Positions 39,649 to 51,275 of a stretch of 64,000 nucleotides of DNA are shown here, piece by piece. This DNA is from Larix kaempferi (taxonomy: Eukaryota > Streptophyta > Pinopsida > Pinales > Pinaceae): positions 40,254,501 to 40,318,500 of the forward strand of contig BSBM01000361.1 in NCBI GenBank assembly GCA_027924585.1, in the 5' to 3' direction. The notes beneath the pieces were generated by a model. That model ran no database searches, had not been told where the DNA came from, and worked only from the letters and a program-made list of their open reading frames with translations. Both the position numbers and the translations under genes were made by a program. Numbering within the stretch: position 1 is the first letter of the stretch; each line of letters opens with the position of its first letter.

Positions 39649-42600
39649 ATGATTACTCCACAGCTTGAATCACAGTTTCCCAAGGAACCTGTCAGCATGA
39701 ATGCACGTATTAATTTGATTGACGGCGCCCAACTCATCTTGGCACAAGCGTATTCTACCAAAGATGCGACTGTGAATGTCATGCCATGGAAGAATGGCGG
39801 CTTGAGCATTCAATTTTTGAAGGTACGGATTCTAACTATAATCATGATTAAGCACCAAATTAATTGTGATGAATTATGAGCATATCTTGTCTTTTGTCGC
39901 CATCAGCATTTTGTACACACTTAATCATGAATGAATGTGTAGAAGTAACAACCTGACCATCATTTTACCCGATTCGTACCAAAATTTCCTAATTTGGTCA
40001 TTTTTCCTTAACTGTATCATCTATCATAAAGTGGAAAACTGCACCATCTTTCCTAGAAAACCAAGTTTCAAATCCAAACTATTCCCAGGAATGTTTGAAG
40101 GATGCAACTTCCACGTCTAAACTGATAAGGGTTGTATCTGCTGTTTGAATTGAAAGGAGATTGATATAGGTAAACCGGTTAGGCATGAACCTGAAAATAT
40201 GAAAGCTCTGCATGCAAATGCAGAAGTGTTTTCCATTTTTGCAGCAGCAGGGTGGACTAAATATTTCCAATGTCTAAATGGTTTCCATACTAAAACAACA
40301 TTACAGTTCATTTTTAACTTGACTTATACTCATTTTGAAGTCAAGGGGGTACGCATTGAGGTTACAGAAGCCATTATATCTGAGATTAGTGGCTTACCCC
40401 AAGTTGGGAAGAAACTGTTTGGATGGAAGGTGCCGAATTGACTGCAATAAGGTAATTTCTTGTAGTTGGGGAGAATGTTCGGCCAAAAGGCCATGGATTT
40501 GCATTGAACTCATTAGCTCATCCATGGGATCAAGTGGCATTTTTTCTAAAGAAGTATATCTCCTGTGAAGGTAGGTACCAGACTGTCTATCTTTCTTAAT
40601 TCCCTCTATTATCTCATTTGCGTCATGGCAACCTAGTTAATATGTCATTTTATCTGTTTAAGACCCTACAAAGTATGGCCAGTTATGCAAGAACATCCTG
40701 ACACCTAGCTTCATCCCTCACTAATCATGGCCTAATTAAATTACTTATCTTGAGGGCCATTGCATGTCAGAATTTGACCTGGGCTCAATTTATTGCTAGA
40801 CTTGGGATGATTAGAGAACCTACACTGGAATCAGGGGGTATTGCAGAAGAAGAAGAGGACTGGAGTTCCTCGAATCCGGTTGGGGGGGAGGATGAAAACC
40901 TAAATGAAAGGGAAGAATAAGTTGACATAAGGGAAGTCGCGACAGCAACAAACCTTGTCATCGAGGAGATAATGATGGTTGGAACTATAACAAATGTTGA
41001 AGTTGTAACTGTGGAAGGAGGTATGAAAGAAGGAAAGCACCAGACAGAGGCAGTAGAGGAAGGAAATATAGAGGTGTTGGATATTGCATCCTCCTCGGAA
41101 ATCAGGGGAACTATCATCGAAGAGGAGGAATTTGATTCTCCCTCTAGAAATTTGGAGACCCCTGTATCACAGAAGAAAAGAAGAAGAACAGGTCACAAGG
41201 GCCAGACAGCTACTTCAACATAGAATAAGAGAAGATCCAGAGCTGCTTCAGTGGTAGCAAGTAGTGTTGAACATCCATCAGAAGGTGTGAGAAGAAGAAG
41301 GACTAGATCTATGGCAGCAGCTAAGACAACAGGAGAAATTAGGGCAAATATGGAATTACTTTGAGTTGAGACGGCAGGAGGAATTCGGGAAAATAGTGAA
41401 GTACCTTTAGCAGAAGCAGAGTGTGTAACTAGGACAGTCATAGAAATCCCTATCTTAAACCCCAAAATACCTGCTGACATACAGGAACCTGTTGTGAACG
41501 AATCTCAGATTGAAAATCTCCTGTATAGATATGAACTATTAAAAGAAGAAATGCAAGCACTTCGGAATGATTTGGAGAAATGGAAGGAAATAAGTAGGAA
41601 ACAAGCAAAGAGGAGTCTGGATATAATAGGATATATTAGTAGAGGCTACAGATCAAGTGGAAAAATCATCTCCTGATTTGAGTTATGAGGAACAGGGAAA
41701 AGTGATATGCCCAGAATGTGGACATGTATATAAAATGGCAGGGCATAAAGTCATACTGGTGTATCTTGTTGCACAATCACCTGAACGAGCAACGCAAGGA
41801 GGAGAAGTGAAAACAATTGAGTCAACGAGGGAAGACGAACCAGGAATGGACTTAATCCCAGATTTGGAACCAGAAGAAGAAGGAGATATACAAACTCATC
41901 CATCCAGAGATACATAACTACTCATAGAACAAGCAGACATTGAGGTAGTCCAGGAACCTTTTCAGCAACTTGGAGAAATTAGGGAAAAGGACATTGTACA
42001 CAAGAACCAACGTCCTTAGAGATGATTATTGAAGTTACAACTTGGACTGAAGTTGTTGAAAGAAAAATCCAAGAAGAGAATGCTGCTACACAAGAACCAA
42101 CATCTTCAAAAAAATTTGTTGAGATTGCAACTCAAACTGCTGTTGCTGAGTTGGAATTGGAAGGGCAGGATGCTGTCACACAAGAACCAGCATCCACAAA
42201 AGAAGCCACCAAAACTTCAACACAAGCAGAGGTCACTACAACACCAATGGAAGATGGGGCTGCTGCACTTTTAATCCACGAAGGGGAAGCTAGAACATCT
42301 GGTGATGAGGTAAGAATGCTACCTTCTCAAGGCATCATTTATTTAGGTTTTGATGATGAAAAGGATGTGGAGAATGGGAGAAGTCAACAATTAGAGAAGA
42401 AGATTCTCTGGCTGAATTTTGAGTTAGAAAAATGCCATAAATTCATTGCTCAGTGCAAGACAGGGATGATCTCTCTCCATGAACATAAAAATATCATCAG
42501 GGAATTGAGATAAAAATGGGCTGAGGAGTTATTCTTCCAGAAAATCCGGTGGGAAAAACTTCAAGAAAGGTTGGAAGAATTGAAGAAACTCAAAACCTTG

Positions 42601-43471
42601 CAACAAGAAAAATACCAAATGTATTCTCTTTCCTTAGAATTATTAAGTTGCAGGGTTCCATCCTCCTCTTACCCTATCTTTCTTCATGAGCATACCACTT
42701 TATTTAAATTAAGGGCTCTAAAGAAAGGAAGATCATTTGATCTAGCAACAGCTAACCAGTTTTTAGAAACTTTTTTGGGGAGTGATTTTTAGGATCAACA
42801 TTTGTTATGTGAATTATATTTACATAATAGGCCGTGTTACATTGACTCTCCCTCCAATCCTTTTCCTTGTTTGAGGGATGTTCAGCTGAGGGAGTTTGCC
42901 TCTTTTGTCATCAACCATGTAGAATGGAGAAATGCTTTCCAAACTATCATAAAGAACAAAGAAAAATCTACTCTCTGGATTAGGGACGAGCCTCAGGATC
43001 CAAAAGAACTCATAGAAAATCATGCTGGATCTCTCAGGGTTCCTGCAATTGCCCAATATTTTGAAATTTTGTGAGATAAAACCTCACTACCTGTGTCCCA
43101 TTGAAATTTAATATGCAGCAGAGTGCTCTGGAAGGTAGTGAATATAGATGGCTGTATTCTTCTTCATCTCTGAGGGAAGGGGATCCATACTGGTTTGAAA
43201 ATTTCAAGCAAGCCCTAACAAGGATTCCTGCGTATGTGCAGTGCGTGAAAACATGTGGACCTTGGTGGCTTGGATTGATATCCAGATTTCCCCTCATATG
43301 GATTCTTGTGAGCCCTTACAGGAACAACTATGTTTTAACTAAGGAAGAGGAGGAGATGTGTTGGGATAAATGGACAGCCTGATATGGATTTGTGCCTTAT
43401 GGGGAACCACCAGAACCTGCCTACGGTCTCACCAATCTTCACAGATATAACATGGACTTAGATTTGGATTA
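39649..43471 (+). pseudogene. Long additional coding region of the Athila-like element
   Basis: I do not recognise this product. From 40199 to about 43383 coding frames can be followed for roughly 1060 codons with stops and four or so frame changes. From 40798 to 43074 most of it stays in one frame. In order: an N-terminal domain (40199-40441) with AAAGWTKYFQCLNGFH and IIEVTEAIISEISGLPQVG-like sequence (the actual start of that stretch is VRIEVTEAII); an acidic region ending in basic KKRRRTGHKG and RRRRTRS; a predicted coiled coil (41497-41610, YELLKEEMQALRNDLEKW); CPECGHVYKMAGH (about 41720); Thr/Ala/Glu-rich repeats (TQEPTSSKK, TQEPASTKE); a second coiled coil (42376-42645); and a C-terminal domain (RVPSSSYPIFLHEHTTLFKL, FASFVINHVEWRNAFQ, CVKTCGPWWLGLISRF). 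I see no signal peptide or clear membrane anchor, so it is not an obvious envelope protein. Sequence at 39649-40198 may be an eroded start. Confidence 0.5.
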
Positions 43472-43507
43472 GTGAAGGTTTTTGCATGAGGACATGCAAT
43501 TGGATAG

Positions 43508-43518
43508 TTGGGGGGAGA
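43508..43518 (+). promoter_or_regulatory. Athila-like polypurine tract
   Basis: TTGGGGGGAGA directly precedes the 3' LTR. Confidence 0.88.
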
Positions 43519-45017
43519 TGTTGGGCCCTTGAAATGCCCCTTTTTGACCATATCTATTACACCATTTTTCCCAGTTACATTCTACTTTCATAAACCATAT
43601 ACATGCCTTTTTCCAGATTAATCAACAATCCTGACAAGGTATACATCATTATTGTTTCGATTAATTAAATGCCTAAGATTGTTATAGTTCAGGATCGTGG
43701 CCTTTGAATTATGCTAACTTGTGTGGTTTCATTTAGTCAAAGCTCAAAGCACAGGTGTATCAGCTACCATGCCTTGGAAGCAATCATACGTGATGCCAAC
43801 TGTTACTCTTTTAGCTCGATTCCTCATGTTTTCAAGGGACAGCGCATCTCTCCACATGAGTTGTAAAGGGTAGTTGTAATAGATTGCTGTAACAGAATAT
43901 AGTTGCGATAGACAAGTCACCTTCCAGATTTCTAATCCATTGATCTATGGATCGCCAGCATAACAACATCTTTTATGACTAAACAACCTCATTTAATGCG
44001 GCTGTAACAGTTAGTTGTGACTCAGCAGCATGTCGATCATAGATATTCATTGATGCTCGAGACTAAGGGATCACGAATTGCATTTTGTATGTATAAATAT
44101 GGGAAGGCTTTCCATGCCTGGGGTTGGCTAATCATCAATTGTTGTACGGACTATAACAGATATTGAGACTGTGAATTTCCATCTTTTAATGAAGAGCAGA
44201 GTTACTTCCATTTCTGTGTCTTAATTCATGGTTATTCACAGTGTCTCTGTTAGAAGGCTAGGGCCCGCCTTCTCACAGATATTGTCGATTTAGTTAGATA
44301 GTTAGATTTATTTATTTCATGTTGTGTATTGTGGAATTGCATTAGGTGTATTTTTTATAGCTGCAACAGCGAGTTTATGATTGCATTCTTTATTGGTAGT
44401 CTGTCTCCTGCATATGAATAGTTGTAACTACGTGGTGTGATAGTTGACTATGTAGGTTAGTTTGATTATGCATGTGTGTTCAATAACTGCGATAGCCAAG
44501 CTCAGCTCCATTCTTTTCAGTCATTTATGCTTTCTAGGATTTCCAATAGTTGTCAATTTAGAGTTCAAGCTTATGTTTAAATTCTGGTTGTTGTTGTATC
44601 TTCAATTAATTCATTAGAGTAGTCAGATTGTGATTGAGTAACAGTAGCTGCTAGATGGATCATTTTGGTCAAGATTGAATATTGTAGTCTGATAATTATA
44701 GGATTTAACTTCTTGCAAAAGTAATCTAGTTCATTTATATTCTTAGATCAATAATTGCTAGGTCGATTTCTGTAGGAAGGTAGCTGCACTTTAATTTCTT
44801 AGATGTATGAGTTAGATTAGTTTTCTTATGGAATGAGTTTGGATGAACAGATATGTAGGATTGTTATCTCCAATTACTTGATCAACTACTGAAAGATGTT
44901 TATGCATAGATTGTGCTTACTGACATTGAAATAAAAGACCTCCCTGGGTTAATTGACAATTTATGTTGAGCATTCTGCATGTTGGTTGTAATTAATTGAC
45001 ATATAGGGTGACCAACA
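43519..45017 (+). repeat. Athila-like 3' LTR (1499 bp)
   Basis: Begins TGTTGGGCCCTTGAAATG and ends TAGGGTGACCAACA. About 16 differences from the 5' LTR in the first 290 bp. ATTGG follows. Confidence 0.95.
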
Positions 45018-45022
45018 ATTGG

Positions 45023-45507
45023 TGGTTAGTGCTTTAAAGAGAGTGAGATATTGGGGGTTATGGTTTGAGAGAGAGAGATTAGGTTCTAGGGGTTGAGAGA
45101 GAGAGAGATTAGGGGCTAGGGATTGAGAGAGAGAGAGAGACTATCAGATGTGAAAGAGGGAGAGGGACAGTATCATATGTGAAAGAGTGTGAAGTCTTGA
45201 AGGAAAAGATTTAGAAACTAACCAATATCTACTATGATGTTTCAGATGCCCTAAATACAAAGAGAGATAAAGAGAAAGATTTGGGGTTAGGAGTTTAGAG
45301 AGAGAGAGAGAGAGAGATTGGGGGTTATAGATTTAGAGAGAGGGAGAGAATGAGAGAGATTGGGGGCTAGGGGTTGAAAGAGAGAGAGAGAGAGTACCAG
45401 ATGTGAAAGAGTGAGAGAGAGAGTATCAGATGTGAAAGAGTGCGAAGTGTTGAAGAAAAAGATGCATAAGCTGGCCAATATCTACTATTAATCTTTGGAT
45501 TCCCCAA

Positions 45508-45540
<33 letters not shown>

Positions 45541-46509
45541 ACAAGAGATTGGGAGTTAGGGGTTTAGGGAGAGAGATATTGGAGGTTAGGGGCTTAGAGA
45601 GAGAGATAAAGAGAGAGATTGGGGTTTAGGGATTTAGAGAGAGAGAGATTGGGGGTTAGGGGTTTAGAGAGAGAGAGAGAGAGATTGGGAATTAGGGGTT
45701 GAGAGAGATAGAGAGAGTATCGAATGTGAAAGAGTGGGAGAGAGAGTATCAGATATTAAAGAGTATGAAGTATTGAAGGAAAAGATGCATAAGCTGACAA
45801 ATATCTACTATGAAGTTTTTGATGCCTCAAATACAAAGAGGGAGAGAGGGAGAGATTGTGGGTTAGGTGTTGAGGGAGAATGATATTTGGGTTTACAAGT
45901 TTAGAGTGAGTGAGAAAGAGCGTATCAGATGTGAAAGAGTGTGAAGTCTTGAAGGAAAAGATGCAGAAGTTGACAAATATCTACTATGAAGTTTTGGATG
46001 CATGTTAGGAGTTGAGGGAGAGTGATATTGGGGTTTACGGGTTTAGAGTGAGAGAGAGGGAGAGCATTGGATGTGAAAGAGTGTGAAGTATTGAAGGAAA
46101 ATATGTAGAAGATGACAAATATCTACTATTAATTTTTGGATGATCTGAAGAGAGTGAGAGAGAGAGAGAGTATCAAATGTGAAAGGGTCTTAAGGTTTGG
46201 GGTTTAGGGGTTTAGAGAGAGAAAAAGAAAGAGATATATTGGGGGTTAGGGAATTAGAGAGATAGAGATTGAGGGTTAGGGGTTTATATATATACATAAA
46301 GAGAGAGAGAGAGAGATTGTGGCTTAGAGATTGAGAGAGAGAAAGAGGTTGGGGGTTAGGGGTTTAGAGATATATATAGAGAGAGAGAGAGATATTGGGG
46401 GTTAATGGTTTAGGGAGAGAGATAGAGAGATTGTGTCTTAAGGGTTTAGAGAGAGAGATATTAGGAATTAGGCATTGAGAGAGAGAGAGATAATGGTTGT
46501 TAGGCATTT

Positions 46510-46551
<42 letters not shown>

Positions 46552-46567
46552 GGAGAAACAGAGTATC

Positions 46568-46614
<47 letters not shown>

Positions 46615-46796
46615 TCATACATTAAAGATTGTGGATTCTTGAAGGAAAAGATGCATAAGATGACCAACATCTACTATGAATTTATGGATGCCTCAAATAA
46701 AGAGAGAGAGATTGTGGGTTAGGGGCTGAGAGAGAAAGAGAGAGATTTGGAGGTTACGGGTTTAGAGTGAGAGAGAGAGAGAGAGATAGGAAGAGA
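45023..46796. repeat. GA-rich, TTTAGGG-like minisatellite array, right part
   Basis: Same units as 29950-31649 (AGATGTGAAAGAGTGTGAAG and TACTATGAAGTTTTGGATG words near 45229, 45481, 45808, 45981, 46125 and 46673) with long (GA)n runs around 46520-46610. It is the continuation of the left part beyond the Athila insertion. It ends where Tekay LTR 1 begins. Confidence 0.85.
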
Positions 46797-47160
46797 GATC
46801 GTCTAACATACCCTTTTTGTTGAAAAACATTTCATGTTGGAAACATTATGTTAACTTTTATTGTAAAGTTTTATATTGGACAAGTGTCGAAGGATGATTG
46901 TAATTCCACAATATTTTATTATTTAATAAATTAAATAGGAGACAAACACCTAAGGGGACTGTTGAAAGAGTGTTTACTGACCCACTAGGTGGAATGGAAT
47001 ATGGGGTAGAAGGCAATGGACAAGTGGCAACATCATGATGCAACTAACTAGTTGTTGGTATGGGACAACTCCCTTCAAATGTGGTCATAGTGCCCTGGAA
47101 GGTGGAACTAGAGCTTGAGCTTCATTTATTCAAAACTGACCACTAAACACCTAGGTAGTC

Positions 47161-47168
47161 TATATAAG
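47161..47168 (+). promoter_or_regulatory. Early TATA box of Tekay LTR 1
   Basis: TATATAAG about 360 bp into the LTR. LTR 2 (about 55066) and LTR 3 have TATATAAT at the same place. Confidence 0.55.
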
Positions 47169-47308
47169 AGCCATCGAATTATGAATTGAGGTTCATCACT
47201 TTTCCTAACGAGGAAATTTACCTTGGGGTTTTGCCGTGCTTGCACCTAAGAGATTCGATGAGGGGATATGCTGAGTTTTTGATCATGGAGTAAGTCTGCC
47301 TATTATAC

Positions 47309-47400
47309 TCTGAGTGCAGAAGTTACATTGTTGACTGCAGAAGGCATATTTTGAGTGCAGAAGTTATACTACTGAGTACAAAAGTTATATTACTGAGTGC
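47309..47400 (+). repeat. Five short tandem repeats in Tekay LTR 1
   Basis: Units close to TGAGTGCAGAAGTTATATTAC, about 20 bp each. Counterparts lie at about 55207-55305 in LTR 2 and 62986-63077 in LTR 3. Confidence 0.75.
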
Positions 47401-50230
47401 CTTGCTTCTACACATATTCCATCTACTTAGTGGTTCAGTAAGCAAGGTCGGGGGTCCAAAGGAAGCAAGTAGTTTTGGCTGCTTCTTCTGCAAAATATTG
47501 GGAGGAACAGGCCTCCTTGGGTGTTTGTCGGCCCTATCTTCATTTACAGGTTCTACTTGTCTTTTCTAATTCTAAGTAGTTAAAATTTCTATCTGCAATG
47601 ATTGAATTACTGTTTTCAAGGATATTATTAAACAAATGCATTTATTTTAGTTTCTGGCCTAATTAGGATTCTGTATAGTAATGATTATGTAAGATGAATT
47701 GAATAAAATATTTCTCTGCATTTTTCCCCATGCTAATGGTTCTGCATCGTACTCTAATACAGAGAAGAGATTAAGGTAGATAAATTAATAGGCAGATTGC
47801 CAAATGAATGAGAAGATCAATACTATTGTATTTCATTAGTTTTTCTTACCATTAATATTCTGTACTAAATAATATAATTCTATGTCTTTCTCTTATCATT
47901 CCTTTCATCAGTCAAATGTTTAAGGTTCACCATATTTTTATTTCACAATTTTTTATTGAAATAACAGCTGCAAAATAATTATTTCCTAAGTACATAGTAC
48001 TGTTATTCAATACTGCTAGCAAGTAAATATAATTGCATGAACAAACAGAACTCTTTCTATTACAAATAATGCATAATTATTTAGCACTAATCTTAATGCA
48101 CGGTATTCATTTTCTATTATATTATTTATTTATTTAAACTACAGTTAATCCCATTCACATTCATCATAGGATTAGAAACCCTAGGTTGTGGCTTGATCAT
48201 TTTCCATAGTTATCGCAACTATTAAAACAAAGAACTATTATGTTATCCAAAACAGAGTTTCATTTAAAAAAACTCAAACATCATGACAGGTTCGTACCCT
48301 TCACTTATAAAACCCTAGAAATATGAACGTTTATCTTTCATATTTAGAGTTTAGTTAAGCTTCAAACAGGACAAGAAACTGGTCACGATTTCGTTTCATA
48401 ACTGAAAATAAAAACATTGGATTTTGGATCATGGCCATCACAAAAATCGACATGAAAGAATAACAAAGTGAAGCTTTCAACTCCATAATCATAGTCTTGA
48501 AAACGCTTATAATACACATTATTTAAGACCAAATTTTAAGAGCATCTCGGCATCAACATGAGACTACATTATCACGTTTTAATTGAAAACCATAAACAGT
48601 AAAACCATACGATTAGCTCACTGTATACATCTACTTTCATAAGCTAAACATTTCTTATAATAACAGCAGAATATTTCCAAGAACCACACATTAGGGTTTG
48701 ACCATTTTAAGCACAGGGTTAAACTCTCAATTTCCGAACTTTTCTTAAAATACAATTGTGGCAAAACGATAAACTTCAAATGCATACAAACTGGAGCCCT
48801 ACTCTTAAACTCAAACATAAACACGATAAAGTAGGAAAACAAAGCTCTTGTATTATCAAATACAGAGTAGATTGCAAACGATAAGCTTCGCTTTCTTTAC
48901 ACAAAATAGAGCAACGCTAACAGTATTATCCACAACAACACAAGCCGAATGAAAAGGCACAATTCCTTTCATTTACCTAGAACAGTAGAAGGGTAAAACC
49001 CTCTCCTTAGTATTTTTTTTTACGGACTATACAATGGAAAACAAATACTACTGAAAACAACGACGAAAGGGTCGATTATTTTATCCTCCCCGAGATACCA
49101 ATGACTCACAGGATTTTGACGAAGATCAGTCCTCAGAGCCCAATAAAACATTAAGTCTTGGCAAAACACACATGACGGCCCCATAGTCACCCAACTGGAG
49201 TAACAAGGTAACCACTAAGGCTTACCAGTCTATTTGTAGTTGTCGTTTATCAAAACCTAAGCTGAGAAGCCATCGAAGAAGATACCTACCATTTGAACAC
49301 GAGTGTGGTTAAAACAAGCGTTTGACAGAAGTCATTACAGGTGAAATAACAACAACTGAAACTCTCAAAACAAAATGGAAGACATAGGGTTTGAACCAAG
49401 AACCACTACCTTTAAAAACATTATCACCGGAGCAGAACACCAAGGCAATGCAAACTGTACCCATTACTCCATAATCAAATGCGAAGAAGGGTGGACAACA
49501 ACTCTGAAAATTATCACCTAACAGACAAGAAAATCCAAGTATCGAACCAACTTCCACGAAGAATCTATCGCTCATTCTGGAACTTTGATTTACAAGCTGT
49601 CACTGTAAAACACCATGAGAGTATCGGCTCTTAAGCTATCAACAAGTCACAGTTTCGAACTATGGGAACTCCACAAACACCTACTAACGAAACCCTAAAG
49701 GCTCTCGACCTATTGGCCTCTCCTCAGAGCCACTACACTGAATGTCAAGGAAACAATAAATTCATAGAACATAGTGGTGGTTAGGGTTAGATCCCAAACC
49801 CAAAGCCTTGCTAGATCAACGGTGGAGATCACTGAAGGGTTTTCACCTAAACCCAAGCAACAACCATATTAAAGACACCATCAATACCATAGACACCAAG
49901 GAGGAGAGCTCAATTAAACTTCGAACCAAAACACTTACAGCTCGTCACGAGGTTTGAACCATCACCACACCATCACGTTCCTATCACTACAACGATGTCC
50001 ATGGAGACATTCCACTGTCTCGAAAGTTGGGAGTATTAAATGCCAAGGAAAGCCAAGTGCCTGCCGGCATGAAAACATCATAGTGTTAATGTCACCAATT
50101 CATATAATGTATTGACTCATTGATAAAACGCACAACTCGGTTATGTAATAACACATTGTGGTAAGTCAACGTTGTATTAGTTTCTTGCTAGGAATTCAAT
50201 ATGTTAAAGGGTCACACAAGGCACACATGA

Positions 50231-50431
50231 ATTGTATATAGTCCTAGTTCATAGGATTATGTATAAGACTCTACATTTATATATTCCAAGATAGTATAGA
50301 ATTTGTATATAGTCTCTAGGCAAGAGATTGATCATGAATTTGTATATAGTTCCTAGGATAGCATTTGATTTTTAGTTTGCAAATAGTTCCTAGGCTAAAG
50401 TTTAAATCAAATGTTGCATATAATTCCTAGG
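50231..50431 (+). promoter_or_regulatory. Repeated TATAGTTCCTAGG-type motifs upstream of the late TATA box
   Basis: Five copies near 50231, 50301, 50338, 50375 and 50413, consensus TTTGTATATAGTTCCTAGG, spaced about 37-70 bp and ending 9 bp before the TATA box. LTR 2 has the same set before 58338. This looks like a promoter-proximal enhancer array. Confidence 0.6.
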
Positions 50432-50439
50432 CTCTAGAG

Positions 50440-50449
50440 TATATAAAAG
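50440..50449 (+). promoter_or_regulatory. Late TATA box of Tekay LTR 1
   Basis: TATATAAAAG in AGAGTATATAAAAGAATTGC, about 690 bp before the LTR end. Conserved at 58338-58347 in LTR 2. The repeat array just upstream makes it the better candidate for the main promoter. Confidence 0.65.
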
Positions 50450-51133
50450 AATTGCATATAGATATTGCATTTTATTTGCACTTAGCCATCACATATAGAC
50501 ATTGGTTATTATCATAATTTGCATCCAATAGAAACTCACAATAGCACTATATAGAGTTAAATTATGATATATTGATCCTATTCATTTGTTTGAACAAATT
50601 TATAAAAGGTTAGTACAGGGATTATGAGTATTACAACAGACATACTTCTGTTTTACAAACTAGGCTAACTGAAGTTCTCACCAATAGCATTTTCGACATT
50701 ATGTCTCTTAAATCATTAAGACTTTGGAGACACGGAAACTGGTTAGAAACTCTTCGGTCACATGTCGTAAACACTAAAGCTCTTACCTGTAATCTGCGAA
50801 AAAGGACGATTCAAATGCTTTAGCACAATGCTAAGTGAGCCTCGGGGCATCCGTAGGACCCGTTCATCATCAAACAGAAGAACAATACTTAACACATATA
50901 AACTTATATCATTGGATCAACAACAAAAGAATTGTGAAAGTACAGTTGAGTGAGTTTAACATCGAATTGAAGATGTTAATTATATTGTCGCAAACATTGC
51001 ACTTTTGACCAACACAACATTTAGTATAGAAAGACGACATTTAAACATTTATTATATTTCCACACAGTTAGATTACGCATTAAAAGCTATATCAAAAATT
51101 TTTAAATTTTTGTAAATTTTGGGATGTAACATG

Positions 51134-51145
51134 TGGTATCAGAGC
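51134..51145 (+). promoter_or_regulatory. Tekay internal 1 primer-binding site (tRNA-Met)
   Basis: TGGTATCAGAGC, two bases after the end of LTR 1. Confidence 0.92.
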
Positions 51146-51275
51146 ACGAGTTCAAACTCTAGGCCTGAAATATGCTCACGTGCGCAAACAGAAAATAAAA
51201 ATCAGAAAGTTTATGTTACTAACTTTTATTTTTAATTTTATTTTGTACAGAACGATTTGTTATTAATTTACAGGT

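Larger units (their letters stand above)
31655..45017 (+). mobile_element. Athila-like Ty3/gypsy element (13,363 bp)
   Basis: LTRs of 1496 and 1499 bp with TGTTGG...CCAACA ends, a tRNA-Asp-type PBS, a polypurine tract and ATTGG duplications. Gag, protease, RT, RNase H and integrase are recognisable but carry many stops. About 4.5 kb of further sequence with a long broken coding region lies between integrase and the 3' LTR. The LTRs differ by roughly 5% in the first 290 bp compared, so it is older than both copia insertions. Confidence 0.93.
46802..51131 (+). repeat. Tekay LTR 1 (about 4330 bp)
   Basis: Begins TCTAACATACCC, where the other two begin TGTAACATACC, so its terminal TG is mutated. 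It ends GGGATGTAACA two bases before a PBS. It directly follows minisatellite. It holds a TATA box early (47161), five 20-bp repeats (47309-47400) and a second TATA box late (50440). I find no gene in it. An 88-codon minus-strand frame at 49309-49575 is also open in LTR 2. Confidence 0.9.

Noticed and set aside
40199-43382. Calling the extra Athila-like coding region an envelope gene
   Set aside because: No signal peptide, cleavage site or clear membrane span is visible; position alone is not enough.
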